Source of the DNA: Gammaproteobacteria bacterium
GTDB lineage: Bacteria; Pseudomonadota; Gammaproteobacteria; Steroidobacterales; Woeseiaceae
Assembly (NCBI GenBank): GCA_009937445.1
Contig: JAACFM010000001.1
Span: 55,455 to 119,454, forward strand
DNA length: 64,000 nucleotides
Direction: 5' to 3'
Part shown: positions 44,038-53,189 of the stretch, in pieces
Layout: each line of letters opens with the position of its first letter
Position numbering within the stretch: position 1 is the stretch's first letter
Program-made: the position numbers and the translations under genes
The notes under the pieces: generated by a model
The model's input: only the letters and a program-made list of their open reading frames with translations
What the model was told of the DNA's origin: nothing
Databases searched by the model: none

Positions 44038-44651
44038 GTGCCCGCCAGGTGTTCTTCGATGCGGTGCAGGCTGGCGCGCATCTGCGAGGTATCAGCCCGC
44101 GCCGCTTTGTCGTACTGCTGCTGCAATTCGGTGCCCAACGTGATGGTTTTGTAAACGCGCATTACGTAGCCGCCAACACCGCCGAATATTGTTGTGGACA
44201 GTGCCAGCAAAATACCGCCATCTATCATGCGTTCCAGCATGGCAAATGCGCCTTGTTCCATCGCCGCAGCGCGGTCACCCAGAGCGAAAATCAAAGCACT
44301 TCGCATCCCGATGGCCGTCCAAATCACGCCGACACCCATGAACAATGTGGTCCAGATATCGGTCAGGTGATCGAAATGCACGATCTGTGTAATTGGTCGG
44401 TCCTCTCGCAGTGCTTCTCGCAGTCGCCCAAGCGTTATGAAGTAAGCCAGAAGTAGCGCGGCGAATACGGGGATCGATGAACCGAGGTTGGTGTAGGCCC
44501 AGTGCAACCAGTCTCCGGGGCTGCTGATGGGCGTGTCACCAAACTGTATCCATCCGAAACGACTCAACGTGTACAGAGCCGCCGATGCGCCCAGCAGTGT
44601 GCCCAGTGCGCCGGCAGCAAGCCCGCGAAAAAATACCTGACCTCGGCCCAT
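44034..44651 (-). CDS. Divergent MotA/TolQ/ExbB-like membrane protein
   Basis: This 205-residue protein has about four membrane helices. The third and fourth carry TTLFMGVGVIWTAIGMRSAL and the segment ILLALSTTIFGGVGGYVMRV, which follow the pattern of ExbB TM2-TM3 (GLLGTVIG..., then STA..TTAFGLIAAIP). The TT-G-GG stretch matches best. I use ATG 44651, since the longer reading to 44762 overlaps the upstream lipoprotein gene by 92 bases. A four-base overlap joins it to the MotB/ExbD-like gene. The match is by pattern only, so a distant homologue is assumed. Confidence 0.7.
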   Translation of the reverse strand: MGRGQVFFRGLAAGALGTLLGASAALYTLSRFGWIQFGDTPISSPGDWLHWAYTNLGSSIPVFAALLLAYFITLGRLREALREDRPITQIVHFDHLTDIWTTLFMGVGVIWTAIGMRSALIFALGDRAAAMEQGAFAMLERMIDGGILLALSTTIFGGVGGYVMRVYKTITLGTELQQQYDKAARADTSQMRASLHRIEEHLAGT

Positions 44652-44670
44652 TGTCCGTCTCCGTGTGCGC

Positions 44671-45222
44671 CTAGCGGCCGGCGGCGCAGGCGTTGCAGGT
44701 CGCTTCGAGAACCAGTTCAACTTCCTGGTAGAGTTGATCGGCGCGGTAGTAGCCATCGGCATCGCGGCTGACTTTCAACAGGCCGCGTTCCTTGTCGGAA
44801 AGCTCGCGCTCCATATCGAACAGGACTTTTTGCTTGTTCGGACAGGTGTGCGAGCAATTGTTGTAATCGCCGCGCATCGACATGAACTTCACGTTGAAGA
44901 ATCGGTTGTAGTAGTCCTCGGCTTGCCGGGTGCTAAGCAGCCCTTGGTCCGATGACCAGACGAGAAACTCACTGAATTCGCGTTTGTTTTCAGGCTTTGG
45001 ATCGCCTTCAGCAATGTCGAGCAGTTCGTCATAATAGCGATCAAAGTGGGCGTGACAGCCGTTAATCAGAGATGTTTGCACACCGTCGATAGCCGTATTC
45101 AGGTTCCGTGACTGTGGACTTCCACACACAGGGGCGGTCGATGCGCAGGCGACCAGAAAGAGCGTCATTGATGAAAGTGCGGCCAGCGTGAGCAACGGCC
45201 TTCTAATGGCTTTGAGATTCAT
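44671..45222 (-). CDS. Cysteine-rich lipoprotein of unknown function
   Basis: This 183-residue protein has a lipoprotein signal peptide with lipobox LVAC (Cys at about residue 26). The mature protein has eight further cysteines that look paired (VCGSP, NGCHAHF, NNCSHTCPNK, EATCNACAAG), typical of disulfide-rich periplasmic proteins. It lies between the coiled-coil protein and the MotA-like gene and so is part of the envelope unit. No family is recognised. Confidence 0.75.
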   Translation of the reverse strand: MNLKAIRRPLLTLAALSSMTLFLVACASTAPVCGSPQSRNLNTAIDGVQTSLINGCHAHFDRYYDELLDIAEGDPKPENKREFSEFLVWSSDQGLLSTRQAEDYYNRFFNVKFMSMRGDYNNCSHTCPNKQKVLFDMERELSDKERGLLKVSRDADGYYRADQLYQEVELVLEATCNACAAGR

Positions 45223-45234
45223 GTTCGTTACTCC

Positions 45235-46056
45235 TTATTGTTCGAGTGGACTGCGATAGGCTTGTTCGACGCTGCCAGGCGGCGGCCCAGCGACCAGCGT
45301 CTGGGCATCTTCGTCACCGAACAGGATGCTCTTGACGCCACCAACGACCTCAATCATTTCGGGAGTGATGATTCCAAATGACTGGTTCAGCTGTTCCATC
45401 AAGGTAGCGCGCGCGATCTCCTGGCGTGTTCGCTGAATCAACAAGCTGGTTTCATCCATATCGAGGTAAATGTCCGACGCCAGCACCGCAAGTGACTGGT
45501 CACCTTTGGCGCCGGACGTAGCGACCAGTTGGTAATACTGTTTGAAGCGTTCACTCAGTCGCATTCCGGATCGGCCACGCAACGTCGGTGTGTTTTGTGG
45601 GAGCGCTTCAGAGGCCTTTCCGCCGACCAGTGTTTCCTGCAATTTCCACGGCGTCATTTTCTTGCCGAGCTCGTTACGCAGGCCTTTTTCCAGACTTAGC
45701 TTGGTATTGTTGACGGTGTGTTCCATGTCTGGAAGGCGCTCTTCCATAATGGTCAGCATCTCGAGATACGTAGCGCCAATCTGGCGGGCCAATCGCTGAC
45801 AACCCGAGTCGTTCTCAGCCCCGTCGCATTTGCTTTCGTTGTATAGTTCCTGCTGTTGGTCCAGCCTTCCTATGACTTCCTGGAGGCCGGTTTCCATGTC
45901 GCGGGCCACGTTACCGGTCTGACGAAGGTCCTCCACGACAGTCGTTGGGAACAAGCGAATAGTTGGGGTAGTTGCGAAGCTGCTCGTGGCGCTCAGCAGG
46001 GACAGGGTTGCGATACCCAATGACAGGGTTTTTCGAACGACGCTTATTTTCATCAT
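45235..46056 (-). CDS. Exported helical protein, first gene of the envelope operon
   Basis: This 273-residue protein has a signal peptide (TLSLGIATLSLLSATSSFA). Residues about 40-220 are strongly helical with heptad-like runs (ETGLQEVIGRLDQQQELYNE, and MLTIMEERLPDMEHTVNNT), so a coiled coil is likely. One pair of cysteines lies at about 80-95 (CDGAENDSGC). The C-terminus is Pro-rich. No family is recognised. It is the first of seven same-strand genes that run to 40483 with overlaps or short gaps. Confidence 0.75.
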   Translation of the reverse strand: MMKISVVRKTLSLGIATLSLLSATSSFATTPTIRLFPTTVVEDLRQTGNVARDMETGLQEVIGRLDQQQELYNESKCDGAENDSGCQRLARQIGATYLEMLTIMEERLPDMEHTVNNTKLSLEKGLRNELGKKMTPWKLQETLVGGKASEALPQNTPTLRGRSGMRLSERFKQYYQLVATSGAKGDQSLAVLASDIYLDMDETSLLIQRTRQEIARATLMEQLNQSFGIITPEMIEVVGGVKSILFGDEDAQTLVAGPPPGSVEQAYRSPLEQ

Positions 46057-46181
46057 GCATTCCTCGTTGCTAGCATGGCCAAAGACACGGTTTTTTTTGT
46101 GTTGGCTTAACCTAACCCTCGGTCAATGAATGCAACCTGAACGCGGAATCCGTACATTTCCCTATTGCGTATAGTAATGCG

Positions 46182-46194
46182 AATGATTATCATT
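46182..46194. promoter_or_regulatory. Fur-box-like palindrome upstream of feoA
   Basis: AATGATTATCATT is a perfect 6-1-6 palindrome that fits the core of the Fur consensus. It lies 34 bases before feoA and directly follows a -10-like TATAGT at 46170-46175, so bound Fur would block the promoter. This predicts iron repression of feoAB. It also lies 126 bases before the first gene of the divergent envelope operon. Confidence 0.75.
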
Positions 46195-46228
46195 TGAACA
46201 CTGCAGGGACCTCACCCGGAAAAACTTA

Positions 46229-46480
46229 ATGAAAATAAACGGTTACACACTCGCGACGCTGAAAAAGGGCCAAAAAGGCATTATTCAGTCGGTGGATGCC
46301 AGCGACCCACAAGTGCAGCGCCTGATGGTGCTGGGGCTTGTCGAGGGTACCGAAATCGAGCATACGAGCTCGGCGATCGGTGGCGATCCTATCGAATTCC
46401 GTTTGTTTGGCTGTGGCATCTCGCTGCGGCAGGAAGACGCCAGGTTCTTTCAGGTTGCGCCCGTAGCAGCAGGTGACTAA
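46229..46480 (+). CDS. feoA: FeoA ferrous iron transport protein
   Basis: This 83-residue SH3-like protein has the FeoA pattern LKKGQKGIIQSV, LGLVEGTEIEH, and a C-terminal FRLFGCGISLRQEDA. It assists FeoB in Fe2+ uptake. It overlaps feoB by eight bases, and a Fur-box-like site sits upstream. No feoC is present. Confidence 0.94.
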   Translation: MKINGYTLATLKKGQKGIIQSVDASDPQVQRLMVLGLVEGTEIEHTSSAIGGDPIEFRLFGCGISLRQEDARFFQVAPVAAGD

Positions 46481-48662
46481 AGCCTCCGAAATACGAGTTC
46501 CGGCAAACGAGATAGCAGTACGACCGACCATCGAATCGAGTGTCGCTGTCGTCGGCAATCCGAACTCCGGCAAAAGCACGCTATTCAATCGCCTGACCGG
46601 ACTCAAGCAGCGAATCGGTAACTATCCCGGTGTTACGGTTGAGCGGCATACCGGCGTCTTGTCCTTTGACGGCAAGCAAACCGAGCTTGTTGACCTTCCC
46701 GGCACACATTCTCTCAGTGCGCACTCTCTCGAGGAACAAATCGCTGTAGACGTGATTCTGGGGCGTATGGAAGGTTCGATGGCGCCAGACGGTATTTTGG
46801 CGGTGCTGGATGCGACCAATCTTTATCAGGGTTTGTTTTTGCTGCAGCAATTGGTGGATCTCAACCTGCCCATGGTTGTTGCGTTGACAATGACTGACGC
46901 TGCAGTGCAAGCGGGAATCGAGATCGATGTTGATGCGCTTGGCGCAGCACTCGGCGGTGTAAAGATCTGTACCGTGATCGCGACCACCGGCTTTGGCCTT
47001 GATAAGTTACGTGCTGCTATTACCGAGCTACCGCAGATGTCGCCGCCAAGCAGAATTTCAGTTTGGCCGGAGCTGACCGCAGCGGCAGAACAACTTCGCG
47101 CTGTGGCAGATGATGATCTGGCGTTCGCAGAAAGCGAGCGCTTGCTGATCGACGGAATTACGGAACGCAACAAGTCATTTGCCTCTGCTTTGAGCGCAGA
47201 GGCGGTTACCAAACTTGAGGAGTTGCGCCGCGAAATTTTCGGCGATGAACCGCCTGTCGCAGCGGAGGCGCGCGTACGATACAACTGGGTTCGCAAGACA
47301 TTGCAGTCGGTACAGCGCTCAGCACCGAAGTTTCACTCCTGGCGTACGCGAGTAACAGGTTTTGTGAATCAACCAGTCGCGGGTACCGTTGGCCTGTTCG
47401 TCGTTATGGCCGTTGTGTTTCAGGCTGTCTTTGCCTGGGCGACGCCCATCATGGATCTGATCGACGGTCTCGCGGCAACTCTCGGTGTCAGGGTCGGTGC
47501 GTTACTGGGCGACGGTGCTTTTTCAAGCCTGATCGCCGACGGTGTAATCGCTGGCGTAGGCAGCGTGATTATTTTTCTGCCACAAATTCTGATTCTGTTC
47601 TTGTTCATTATTTTGCTCGAAGACTCAGGTTACCTCGCGCGGGCCGCGTACCTGATGGACAGGACAATGCGCTCAGTCGGTCTGTCCGGGCAATCGATTA
47701 TTCCGATGATCTCGAGTTTCGCCTGTGCAGTCCCCGGTATCATGGCCACGCGAGTCATACCGAACCGGCGTGACAGAATCGCGACAATTCTTGCTGCTCC
47801 CTTCATGACCTGTTCCGCACGTTTGCCGGTCTACGCATTGCTAATTTCGGCCTTCGTACCCGCTACCCAGGTTGGCTTCATGAATTTGCAGGGCCTCGTG
47901 TTGTTCGGCCTTTATATGTTCGGCATCGTTATGGGAATTCTGACAGCATTGTTGATGAGAAAGACGGCACTACGTGGACCCAAGCCGCCGTTTGCGTTGA
48001 TGCTGCCCGAATTTCGAAGACCGAATCTGCAGACGGTTCTTATTCAGTTGCTCGGGCGGGTCAAAGTCTTTCTGTATCGTGCGGGCACCGTTATTTTCAC
48101 TGTCGCGGTTGTTGTCTGGGCACTGGCTTATTATCCGCGCTCCGAGATCATCGGGACAGAGGTTGAGAAACAACGCCAAGTTGCGGCGTATTCATTGTCT
48201 GGACCGGAACTCGCTGAGGAATACGACCACATTGATAACCTCGCTTCTGCCGCACAACTGGAGCAAAGCTGGTTGGGCCGTGCAGGAAAAACGGTGGAAC
48301 CCATCTTCAGACCTCTTGGGTGGGACTGGCGCGTATCCGCTGCTGTTATCGCGGGCTTCCCGGCACGGGAGGTGGTGATCGCTGTTCTGGGAACCGTATA
48401 TGCCGTCGGTGATGAAGCTGATGAACGTACCTTGAGTGGTCGGCTTAAAGCATCAACCTGGGAGGATGGGAGTCCGGTCTTCACCTTGCCAATGGTTATT
48501 GGCCTGCTCATTTTTTACGCGTGCTGCCTGCAATGTGCCGCGACATTGGCAGTGATCCGACGGGAGACTAATGGCTGGGGTTGGCCGGTTTTCGCCTGGG
48601 CCTATATGACGTCTATTGGTTATCTCGGCGCTCTTCTCGCATTCCAGATCGGCAGTGCCTGA
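46473..48662 (+). CDS. feoB: FeoB ferrous iron transporter
   Basis: This 729-residue protein has an N-terminal GTPase domain (G1 GNPNSGKSTLFN, G3 DLPGTHSL) followed by the inner-membrane core with the FeoB gate signatures (VPGIMATRVI and MTCSARLPVYALLI). The last region carries AGFPAREVVIAVLGTVYAVG. It imports Fe2+ using the GTPase as regulator. The start is GTG 46473, overlapping feoA by eight bases. The convergent aminotransferase follows closely. Confidence 0.96.
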   Translation: MTKASEIRVPANEIAVRPTIESSVAVVGNPNSGKSTLFNRLTGLKQRIGNYPGVTVERHTGVLSFDGKQTELVDLPGTHSLSAHSLEEQIAVDVILGRMEGSMAPDGILAVLDATNLYQGLFLLQQLVDLNLPMVVALTMTDAAVQAGIEIDVDALGAALGGVKICTVIATTGFGLDKLRAAITELPQMSPPSRISVWPELTAAAEQLRAVADDDLAFAESERLLIDGITERNKSFASALSAEAVTKLEELRREIFGDEPPVAAEARVRYNWVRKTLQSVQRSAPKFHSWRTRVTGFVNQPVAGTVGLFVVMAVVFQAVFAWATPIMDLIDGLAATLGVRVGALLGDGAFSSLIADGVIAGVGSVIIFLPQILILFLFIILLEDSGYLARAAYLMDRTMRSVGLSGQSIIPMISSFACAVPGIMATRVIPNRRDRIATILAAPFMTCSARLPVYALLISAFVPATQVGFMNLQGLVLFGLYMFGIVMGILTALLMRKTALRGPKPPFALMLPEFRRPNLQTVLIQLLGRVKVFLYRAGTVIFTVAVVVWALAYYPRSEIIGTEVEKQRQVAAYSLSGPELAEEYDHIDNLASAAQLEQSWLGRAGKTVEPIFRPLGWDWRVSAAVIAGFPAREVVIAVLGTVYAVGDEADERTLSGRLKASTWEDGSPVFTLPMVIGLLIFYACCLQCAATLAVIRRETNGWGWPVFAWAYMTSIGYLGALLAFQIGSA

Positions 48663-48669
48663 TTCCCAC

Positions 48670-49833
48670 TCATAATGCTGACAGTTGCTTCGCTGCGGCT
48701 TGCAGCGTTTCATCGTCCTTTGCAAAACAGAACCTCAGCAGCTTTCCTGTGAGCGGTTTTTCACAAAACACGCTCAACGGTATTGAGGCAACTCCGGCTT
48801 CGTGAGTCCAGCGTTTTGCAAGCTCAACATCATCTTCCTCGGTAATCGCAGAATAGTCGAGTAGCTGAAAAAACGTGCTCTGTGTCGGTGTTAATTTGAA
48901 ACGTGATCCTTCCAGCAGCTGACAAAACAGATCGCGCTTCCGTTGATAAAAATCTGGCAGTTCAATGTAAAACTCGGGATGACTTCTCAGGAAATCCGCT
49001 ATGCCATTTTGTACTGGCGTATTGACTGTGAAGGTGACGAATTGATGAACTTTACGGAATTCTTCGGAAAGTAATCGCGGCGCGATGCAGTAACCGATCT
49101 TCCAACCGGTTGCGTGAAATGTTTTGCCGAATGATGAAACGATCATCGTTCTTTCCCACAACTCATCGTGTTCCAGGAGACTGTGGTGTGTATTACCGTC
49201 GAATACGATGTGTTCGTAAACTTCATCTGACAAAAGATAGCAATCGGTATCACGAACGAGATTGGCGAGCCGATCCAGATCTGCCGCTTGCAGGATGGCG
49301 CCGGTTGGGTTGTGCGGGAAGTTCAAAATGATCAAGCGAGTCTTGCTGCTAACGGTATCTTGTAGCAATTGCCAATCAATCGAGAAGTTGCTGTCGTTGC
49401 TGCCGACCAGCAAAGCATTGTGCCGAGTGACTCCCCCGGCCAGCGTAATAGCGGGCTCGTAGGAGTCATAAGCCGGGTCCAGAATAATAACCTCGTCGCC
49501 GCGTCGGACGAGCGCCTGAATGGCCACGAACAATCCTTCAGTCGCGCCACTGCAGACTGTAATTTCGAGTTCCGCGTCAATGTCGCGCCCGTGCAATGTT
49601 GCGGTCTTTTCAGCAATTGACGAGCGCAATGCTGGAACCCCGGCCATGGGCGCGTATTGATTGTCTCCGTGATCAAGGTGATGTTTGATCCGATCCAACA
49701 AAGCGCTCGGCGGCGAAAAGCCTGGAAAACCTTGCGACAAATTTATCGCACCGGTATCGCTGGCCAACTGGCTCATGACGGTAAAAATCGTCGTACCGAC
49801 GTTTGGTAACTTGCTTTGGATGATTTTGCTCAC
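48670..49833 (-). CDS. Class I/II PLP-dependent aminotransferase (YbdL-like)
   Basis: This 387-residue aminotransferase has the PLP lysine in SSFGKTFHATGWKIGY. Its N-terminus (GAINLSQGFPGFSPP) and DPAYDSYEP block fit the methionine aminotransferase/kynurenine aminotransferase subgroup. It transfers an amino group, typically from methionine or an aromatic amino acid, to a 2-oxo acid. It is convergent with feoB (seven bases apart). No linked pathway genes adjoin it. Confidence 0.92.
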   Translation of the reverse strand: MSKIIQSKLPNVGTTIFTVMSQLASDTGAINLSQGFPGFSPPSALLDRIKHHLDHGDNQYAPMAGVPALRSSIAEKTATLHGRDIDAELEITVCSGATEGLFVAIQALVRRGDEVIILDPAYDSYEPAITLAGGVTRHNALLVGSNDSNFSIDWQLLQDTVSSKTRLIILNFPHNPTGAILQAADLDRLANLVRDTDCYLLSDEVYEHIVFDGNTHHSLLEHDELWERTMIVSSFGKTFHATGWKIGYCIAPRLLSEEFRKVHQFVTFTVNTPVQNGIADFLRSHPEFYIELPDFYQRKRDLFCQLLEGSRFKLTPTQSTFFQLLDYSAITEEDDVELAKRWTHEAGVASIPLSVFCEKPLTGKLLRFCFAKDDETLQAAAKQLSAL

Positions 49834-49961
49834 TCGAGCAACTTACTCGATACCGGGTCAAAAAACGACGCTTGCGACAAGTGTCCCCCTGCTGGTTGCT
49901 GGAATTTGGATGTCATCGCGTCTATTCTCAATAAAAATTCAAGAACAATCGGGAGAGTGAT

Positions 49962-51464
49962 ATGGACAGACGTTTATTTCTGCGTTCGGCGACCGCAGTT
50001 GGTGTTGCCGCAGCATTTACCCAGCAAAATGCCTTGGCATCCCATTTTGCTGCTTTGACGCAAGTGTCCAGTGATATTGCCGCTGTGACCGGTGGGCGAA
50101 CGCCAATTACCCTGGAAAAAGCAGCGGTCCAGGAGCTCGCAGACAGCTTGCGCGGTAATGTCCTGGTACCCGGTAATGTGGGATACGATCAGGCACGACG
50201 CGTACTGAATCCCAGTATCGACAAGAGACCGGCGTTGGTTGTGCAACCAGATGGCGCGACTGATATTCGCAGAGCGGTCGAATTCGCCGGCGAACGAAAC
50301 TTGCTGTTGGCCGTGAAGTGCGGTGGACACAGCTATGCGGGCAAATCCACCTGCGACGGTGGTATGCAGATCGATTTGTCCACATATCGACATGCGCGCG
50401 TGGATGCAAATTCGCGTACGGCATACGTTGCGGGTGGCAGCTTGCTGGCAGAGCTGGATCGTGAATCCATGGCGGTCGGTCTCGTCACCACAGCGGGTAC
50501 GGTTTCGCATACTGGCGTCGGTGGCCTCACTACCGCAGGCGGATTTGGTCGCGTTGGTCGACGATTTGGTCTTGCTTTGGATAATGTTAAAGGTGTCGAT
50601 ATCGTCACGGCGGATGGCCAATTGCGTCACGCGAGTCCCGATGAGAATGAAGATCTCTATTGGGGTGTTCGCGGCGGCGGCGGAAATTTCGGAATTGTCA
50701 CGTCATTCGAATTCGCGCTACACCCCATGCAACGCAAGATTATTGGCGGCGATATTGTCTTTCCATTTTCGAAAGCGCGGGAGGTGATGGCTGTGTACCG
50801 GGACTTCTCAAAGAATGCGCCGGATGAACTCTATTGCGATCTGTTCTTGTCGACGCCGTCACTGATAGAAGGATTTGACGGCATTGCCGGACTGCACGTC
50901 TGCTGGTCTGGAGCAGAAGATCAGGCGGAAAAAATACTCGCGCCCATTTATGCGTTGGGAACACCCATCGCGGACAGTGTGAAGAGTCAGGATTACGTTC
51001 GCATTCAGCAGAACTATGACAATACCGAGCCGAGAAATAACGCCGAGTATATGAAAGCCGGATTCATCAACGAATTTACCGATGATTTGCTGAATAAGCT
51101 TATAGACGGCTTCGAAATGCAGGAGGGCCGGTCTGTTACGGTCTATTTTCAGCACTCGGGTGGTGCCATTGGCCGAGTGGAAACATCGTCAACCGCATTT
51201 GCACATCGTAAATCGATAGCGAACATGTTGCTGATAGTTGGTTGGCCTACAGATGATGATAGTGCGCCGCATATTGCCTATTTGCGTCGCTATTGGGCCT
51301 TGCTCGAGCCAGCGACAGACGGCTATTACACGGTTGAAACCGATGATGAGTCAGACAGCGTGAGGCACGGCAATTACCAGGGTAATTTCCCGAGGCTACT
51401 TGAAATCAAGAGAAAGTATGACCCGGCGAACCTGTTCCGACTGAACGCCAACATTAAGGCATAG
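49962..51464 (+). CDS. Tat-exported FAD-linked oxidoreductase (berberine-bridge-like)
   Basis: This 500-residue protein has a Tat signal (MDRRLFLRSATAVGVAA) ahead of a PCMH-type FAD domain. The histidine that covalently carries FAD is in VKCGGHSYAGKS. The segment TTAGTVSHTGVGGLTTAGGFG lacks the Cys that makes the second bond in berberine bridge enzymes, so a mono-covalent (His) flavin is predicted. The C-terminal BBE motif YDPANLFRLNANI is present. It likely oxidises a sugar or alcohol in the periplasm with O2 as acceptor; the substrate is unknown. No obvious partner is adjacent. Confidence 0.9.
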   Translation: MDRRLFLRSATAVGVAAAFTQQNALASHFAALTQVSSDIAAVTGGRTPITLEKAAVQELADSLRGNVLVPGNVGYDQARRVLNPSIDKRPALVVQPDGATDIRRAVEFAGERNLLLAVKCGGHSYAGKSTCDGGMQIDLSTYRHARVDANSRTAYVAGGSLLAELDRESMAVGLVTTAGTVSHTGVGGLTTAGGFGRVGRRFGLALDNVKGVDIVTADGQLRHASPDENEDLYWGVRGGGGNFGIVTSFEFALHPMQRKIIGGDIVFPFSKAREVMAVYRDFSKNAPDELYCDLFLSTPSLIEGFDGIAGLHVCWSGAEDQAEKILAPIYALGTPIADSVKSQDYVRIQQNYDNTEPRNNAEYMKAGFINEFTDDLLNKLIDGFEMQEGRSVTVYFQHSGGAIGRVETSSTAFAHRKSIANMLLIVGWPTDDDSAPHIAYLRRYWALLEPATDGYYTVETDDESDSVRHGNYQGNFPRLLEIKRKYDPANLFRLNANIKA

Positions 51465-51472
51465 ACGAGCTT

Positions 51473-51961
51473 TCATGGGCAGTCGGATTCACCGTCCAGC
51501 AATGCTTGAGTCTCTTCGGACGGTGTTTCTGCAGCCTCGTTACCGGCATCGAAAACGACCTTCCACGACCCATCGTCCTGCATGCGCCAGACGGAATTGA
51601 ACGTACCCCAGTGCTCACTTTCCTCACCGTCCGCATCCTTAACAGTCATTCGATACGGGCCTCTGGAGAGAGCTAACCTACCGTCTTTGAGTACCTCGAT
51701 GATTTGCGGGCGCCATTTCAATTGCGGCGAATCGTCGGAGAAGAAAACGCTCCATGCTGCGGTGATGTCCGCCACACCGCGTTGCACCGAGCTGCCGACG
51801 AATCGTGCGTCGGCATCAATGAATGACTCGAAAAGCGTAATGTTTTGCGTCTCAACCGACCGGCTGAAGGCGATCTCGGCACAACGCACGTCCTCTCCAA
51901 TGTCGGCTAAGACGGGTGCGGAGAAAATTAGTACTCCGTTCAGAAATAAACTCGCTTTCAT
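51473..51961 (-). CDS. Exported SnoaL/NTF2-like protein (DUF4440 type)
   Basis: This 162-residue protein has a signal peptide (LFLNGVLIFSAPVLA) and a cone-shaped NTF2-like fold pattern: AFSRSVETQNITLFESFIDADARFVG, then WRMQDDGSWKVVFDAG. Such domains bind a small molecule or act as isomerases. No catalytic set is identifiable. It converges with the FAD oxidase gene, 8 bases from its stop. The 187 bases upstream to 52149 hold no gene that I can support. Confidence 0.82.
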   Translation of the reverse strand: MKASLFLNGVLIFSAPVLADIGEDVRCAEIAFSRSVETQNITLFESFIDADARFVGSSVQRGVADITAAWSVFFSDDSPQLKWRPQIIEVLKDGRLALSRGPYRMTVKDADGEESEHWGTFNSVWRMQDDGSWKVVFDAGNEAAETPSEETQALLDGESDCP

Positions 51962-52148
51962 TGGTCAATCCTCTCGCTATTATCGGTTGTGAGGGCGTGA
52001 GTTATAGTATCCGAAAAATGGGTGCCATTTATGCGGAGTGAATTCGACAGGGAAAAATGAAAAAGAACAGAACGTACAGACAAAGCAACAACAGGAGTTC
52101 GGGCTGAAACAATCGGACACCCATACACAGGAATCGGGAGTTGCTTGA

Positions 52149-53189
52149 GTGAAAGCTGTCATATACAGAGCGTTTGGGGAGCGGCCGGTGATAGAGCAAC
52201 TACCGGACCCGGTTCCTCGTCCTGATGCAGTCGTGTTGAAAGTCATGGCGAGTGGCGTTTGTCTGAGCGATTGGCACGGGTGGCAAGGCAACGATCCCGA
52301 TATCGAGTTGCCCCACGTTCCGGGGCACGAGTTGGCGGGAGTCGTCGAGGCGATCGGTAGCGATGTCACCCAATGGCGTATCGGTGATCGAGTCACGGTG
52401 CCGTTCGTGGGCGGCTGTGGCCGGTGCCCGGAGTGCCTTTCCGGAAATCATCAGGTCTGCGACCAGCAGTTTCAGCCCGGATTTACGCATTGGGGATCGT
52501 TCGCGGAGTATGTCGCAATACATTACGCCGATGTGAACCTCGTTCGATTGCCAGACGACATGGGATTCGAGACCGCTGCGAGTCTGGGTTGCCGATTTGC
52601 TACGTCATTTCGAGCGATTGTCGATCAGGGCAGGGTAGTCGCCGGTCAGTGGGTTGCAGTGCATGGCTGTGGCGGAGTCGGCTTATCCGCGGTCATGATT
52701 GCCACCGGGCTGGGAGCGAAAGTGCTTGCAGTCGATCTCTCTGAAGAAAAGCTCGAGTTGGCACGTGAGCTTGGTGCGGCTGCGACGTTGAATGCCAGAT
52801 CAACACCCGATGTTGCTGGCGCGATCAGGGGTCTGTCGAACGGCGGCGTGCATGTGTCGGTTGACGCGATCGGTAATGCTGACGTGTGTTTCCAGTCGAT
52901 CAACAGCCTCCGCAAGCGCGGCAGACACATTCAGGTTGGACTTATGGTGGAGCAGCACAGTGAACCCAAAGTTCCTATGGGAAACGTGCTGTCCAATGAA
53001 CTGGAAATTCTGGGAAGCCACGGCATGCAAGCGCATCGTTACGGTGAAATGCTGGGAATGATTTCGGCCGGAACATTATCACCGGGCAAACTGATTGGTC
53101 GAACCATCAGTCTCGAGGAATCGATCGATGCACTTACCTCGATGAGCGACTTCAGTACGCGCGGAGTGACGCTAATTAACCAGTTCTAG
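52149..53189 (+). CDS. Zinc-dependent alcohol dehydrogenase
   Basis: This 346-residue MDR protein has the catalytic zinc ligands in [10 protein letters not shown] and GHELAG, the structural zinc loop [15 protein letters not shown], and the NAD-binding [12 protein letters not shown]. It fits the Zn-ADH/threonine dehydrogenase-like group acting on primary or secondary alcohols with NAD(P). The start is GTG 52149, just after a stop (tga) and TTGCTTGA context. The 3' end overlaps the convergent membrane protein gene by 14 bases. Confidence 0.93.
   Translation: MKAVIYRAFGERPVIEQLPDPVPRPDAVVLKVMASGVCLSDWHGWQGNDPDIELPHVPGHELAGVVEAIGSDVTQWRIGDRVTVPFVGGCGRCPECLSGNHQVCDQQFQPGFTHWGSFAEYVAIHYADVNLVRLPDDMGFETAASLGCRFATSFRAIVDQGRVVAGQWVAVHGCGGVGLSAVMIATGLGAKVLAVDLSEEKLELARELGAAATLNARSTPDVAGAIRGLSNGGVHVSVDAIGNADVCFQSINSLRKRGRHIQVGLMVEQHSEPKVPMGNVLSNELEILGSHGMQAHRYGEMLGMISAGTLSPGKLIGRTISLEESIDALTSMSDFSTRGVTLINQF

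Noticed and set aside
40483-46056. Zorya-type antiphage system
   Set aside because: A MotA/MotB-like pair is present, but there is no ZorC/ZorD-type helicase or nuclease. The partners are exported or cell-wall proteins.
46090-46110. Inverted repeat around a run of T (GCCAA...GTGTTGGC) as a terminator
   Set aside because: The T run lies inside the loop and the stem has a bulge, and no gene ends there. It sits in a divergent promoter region.
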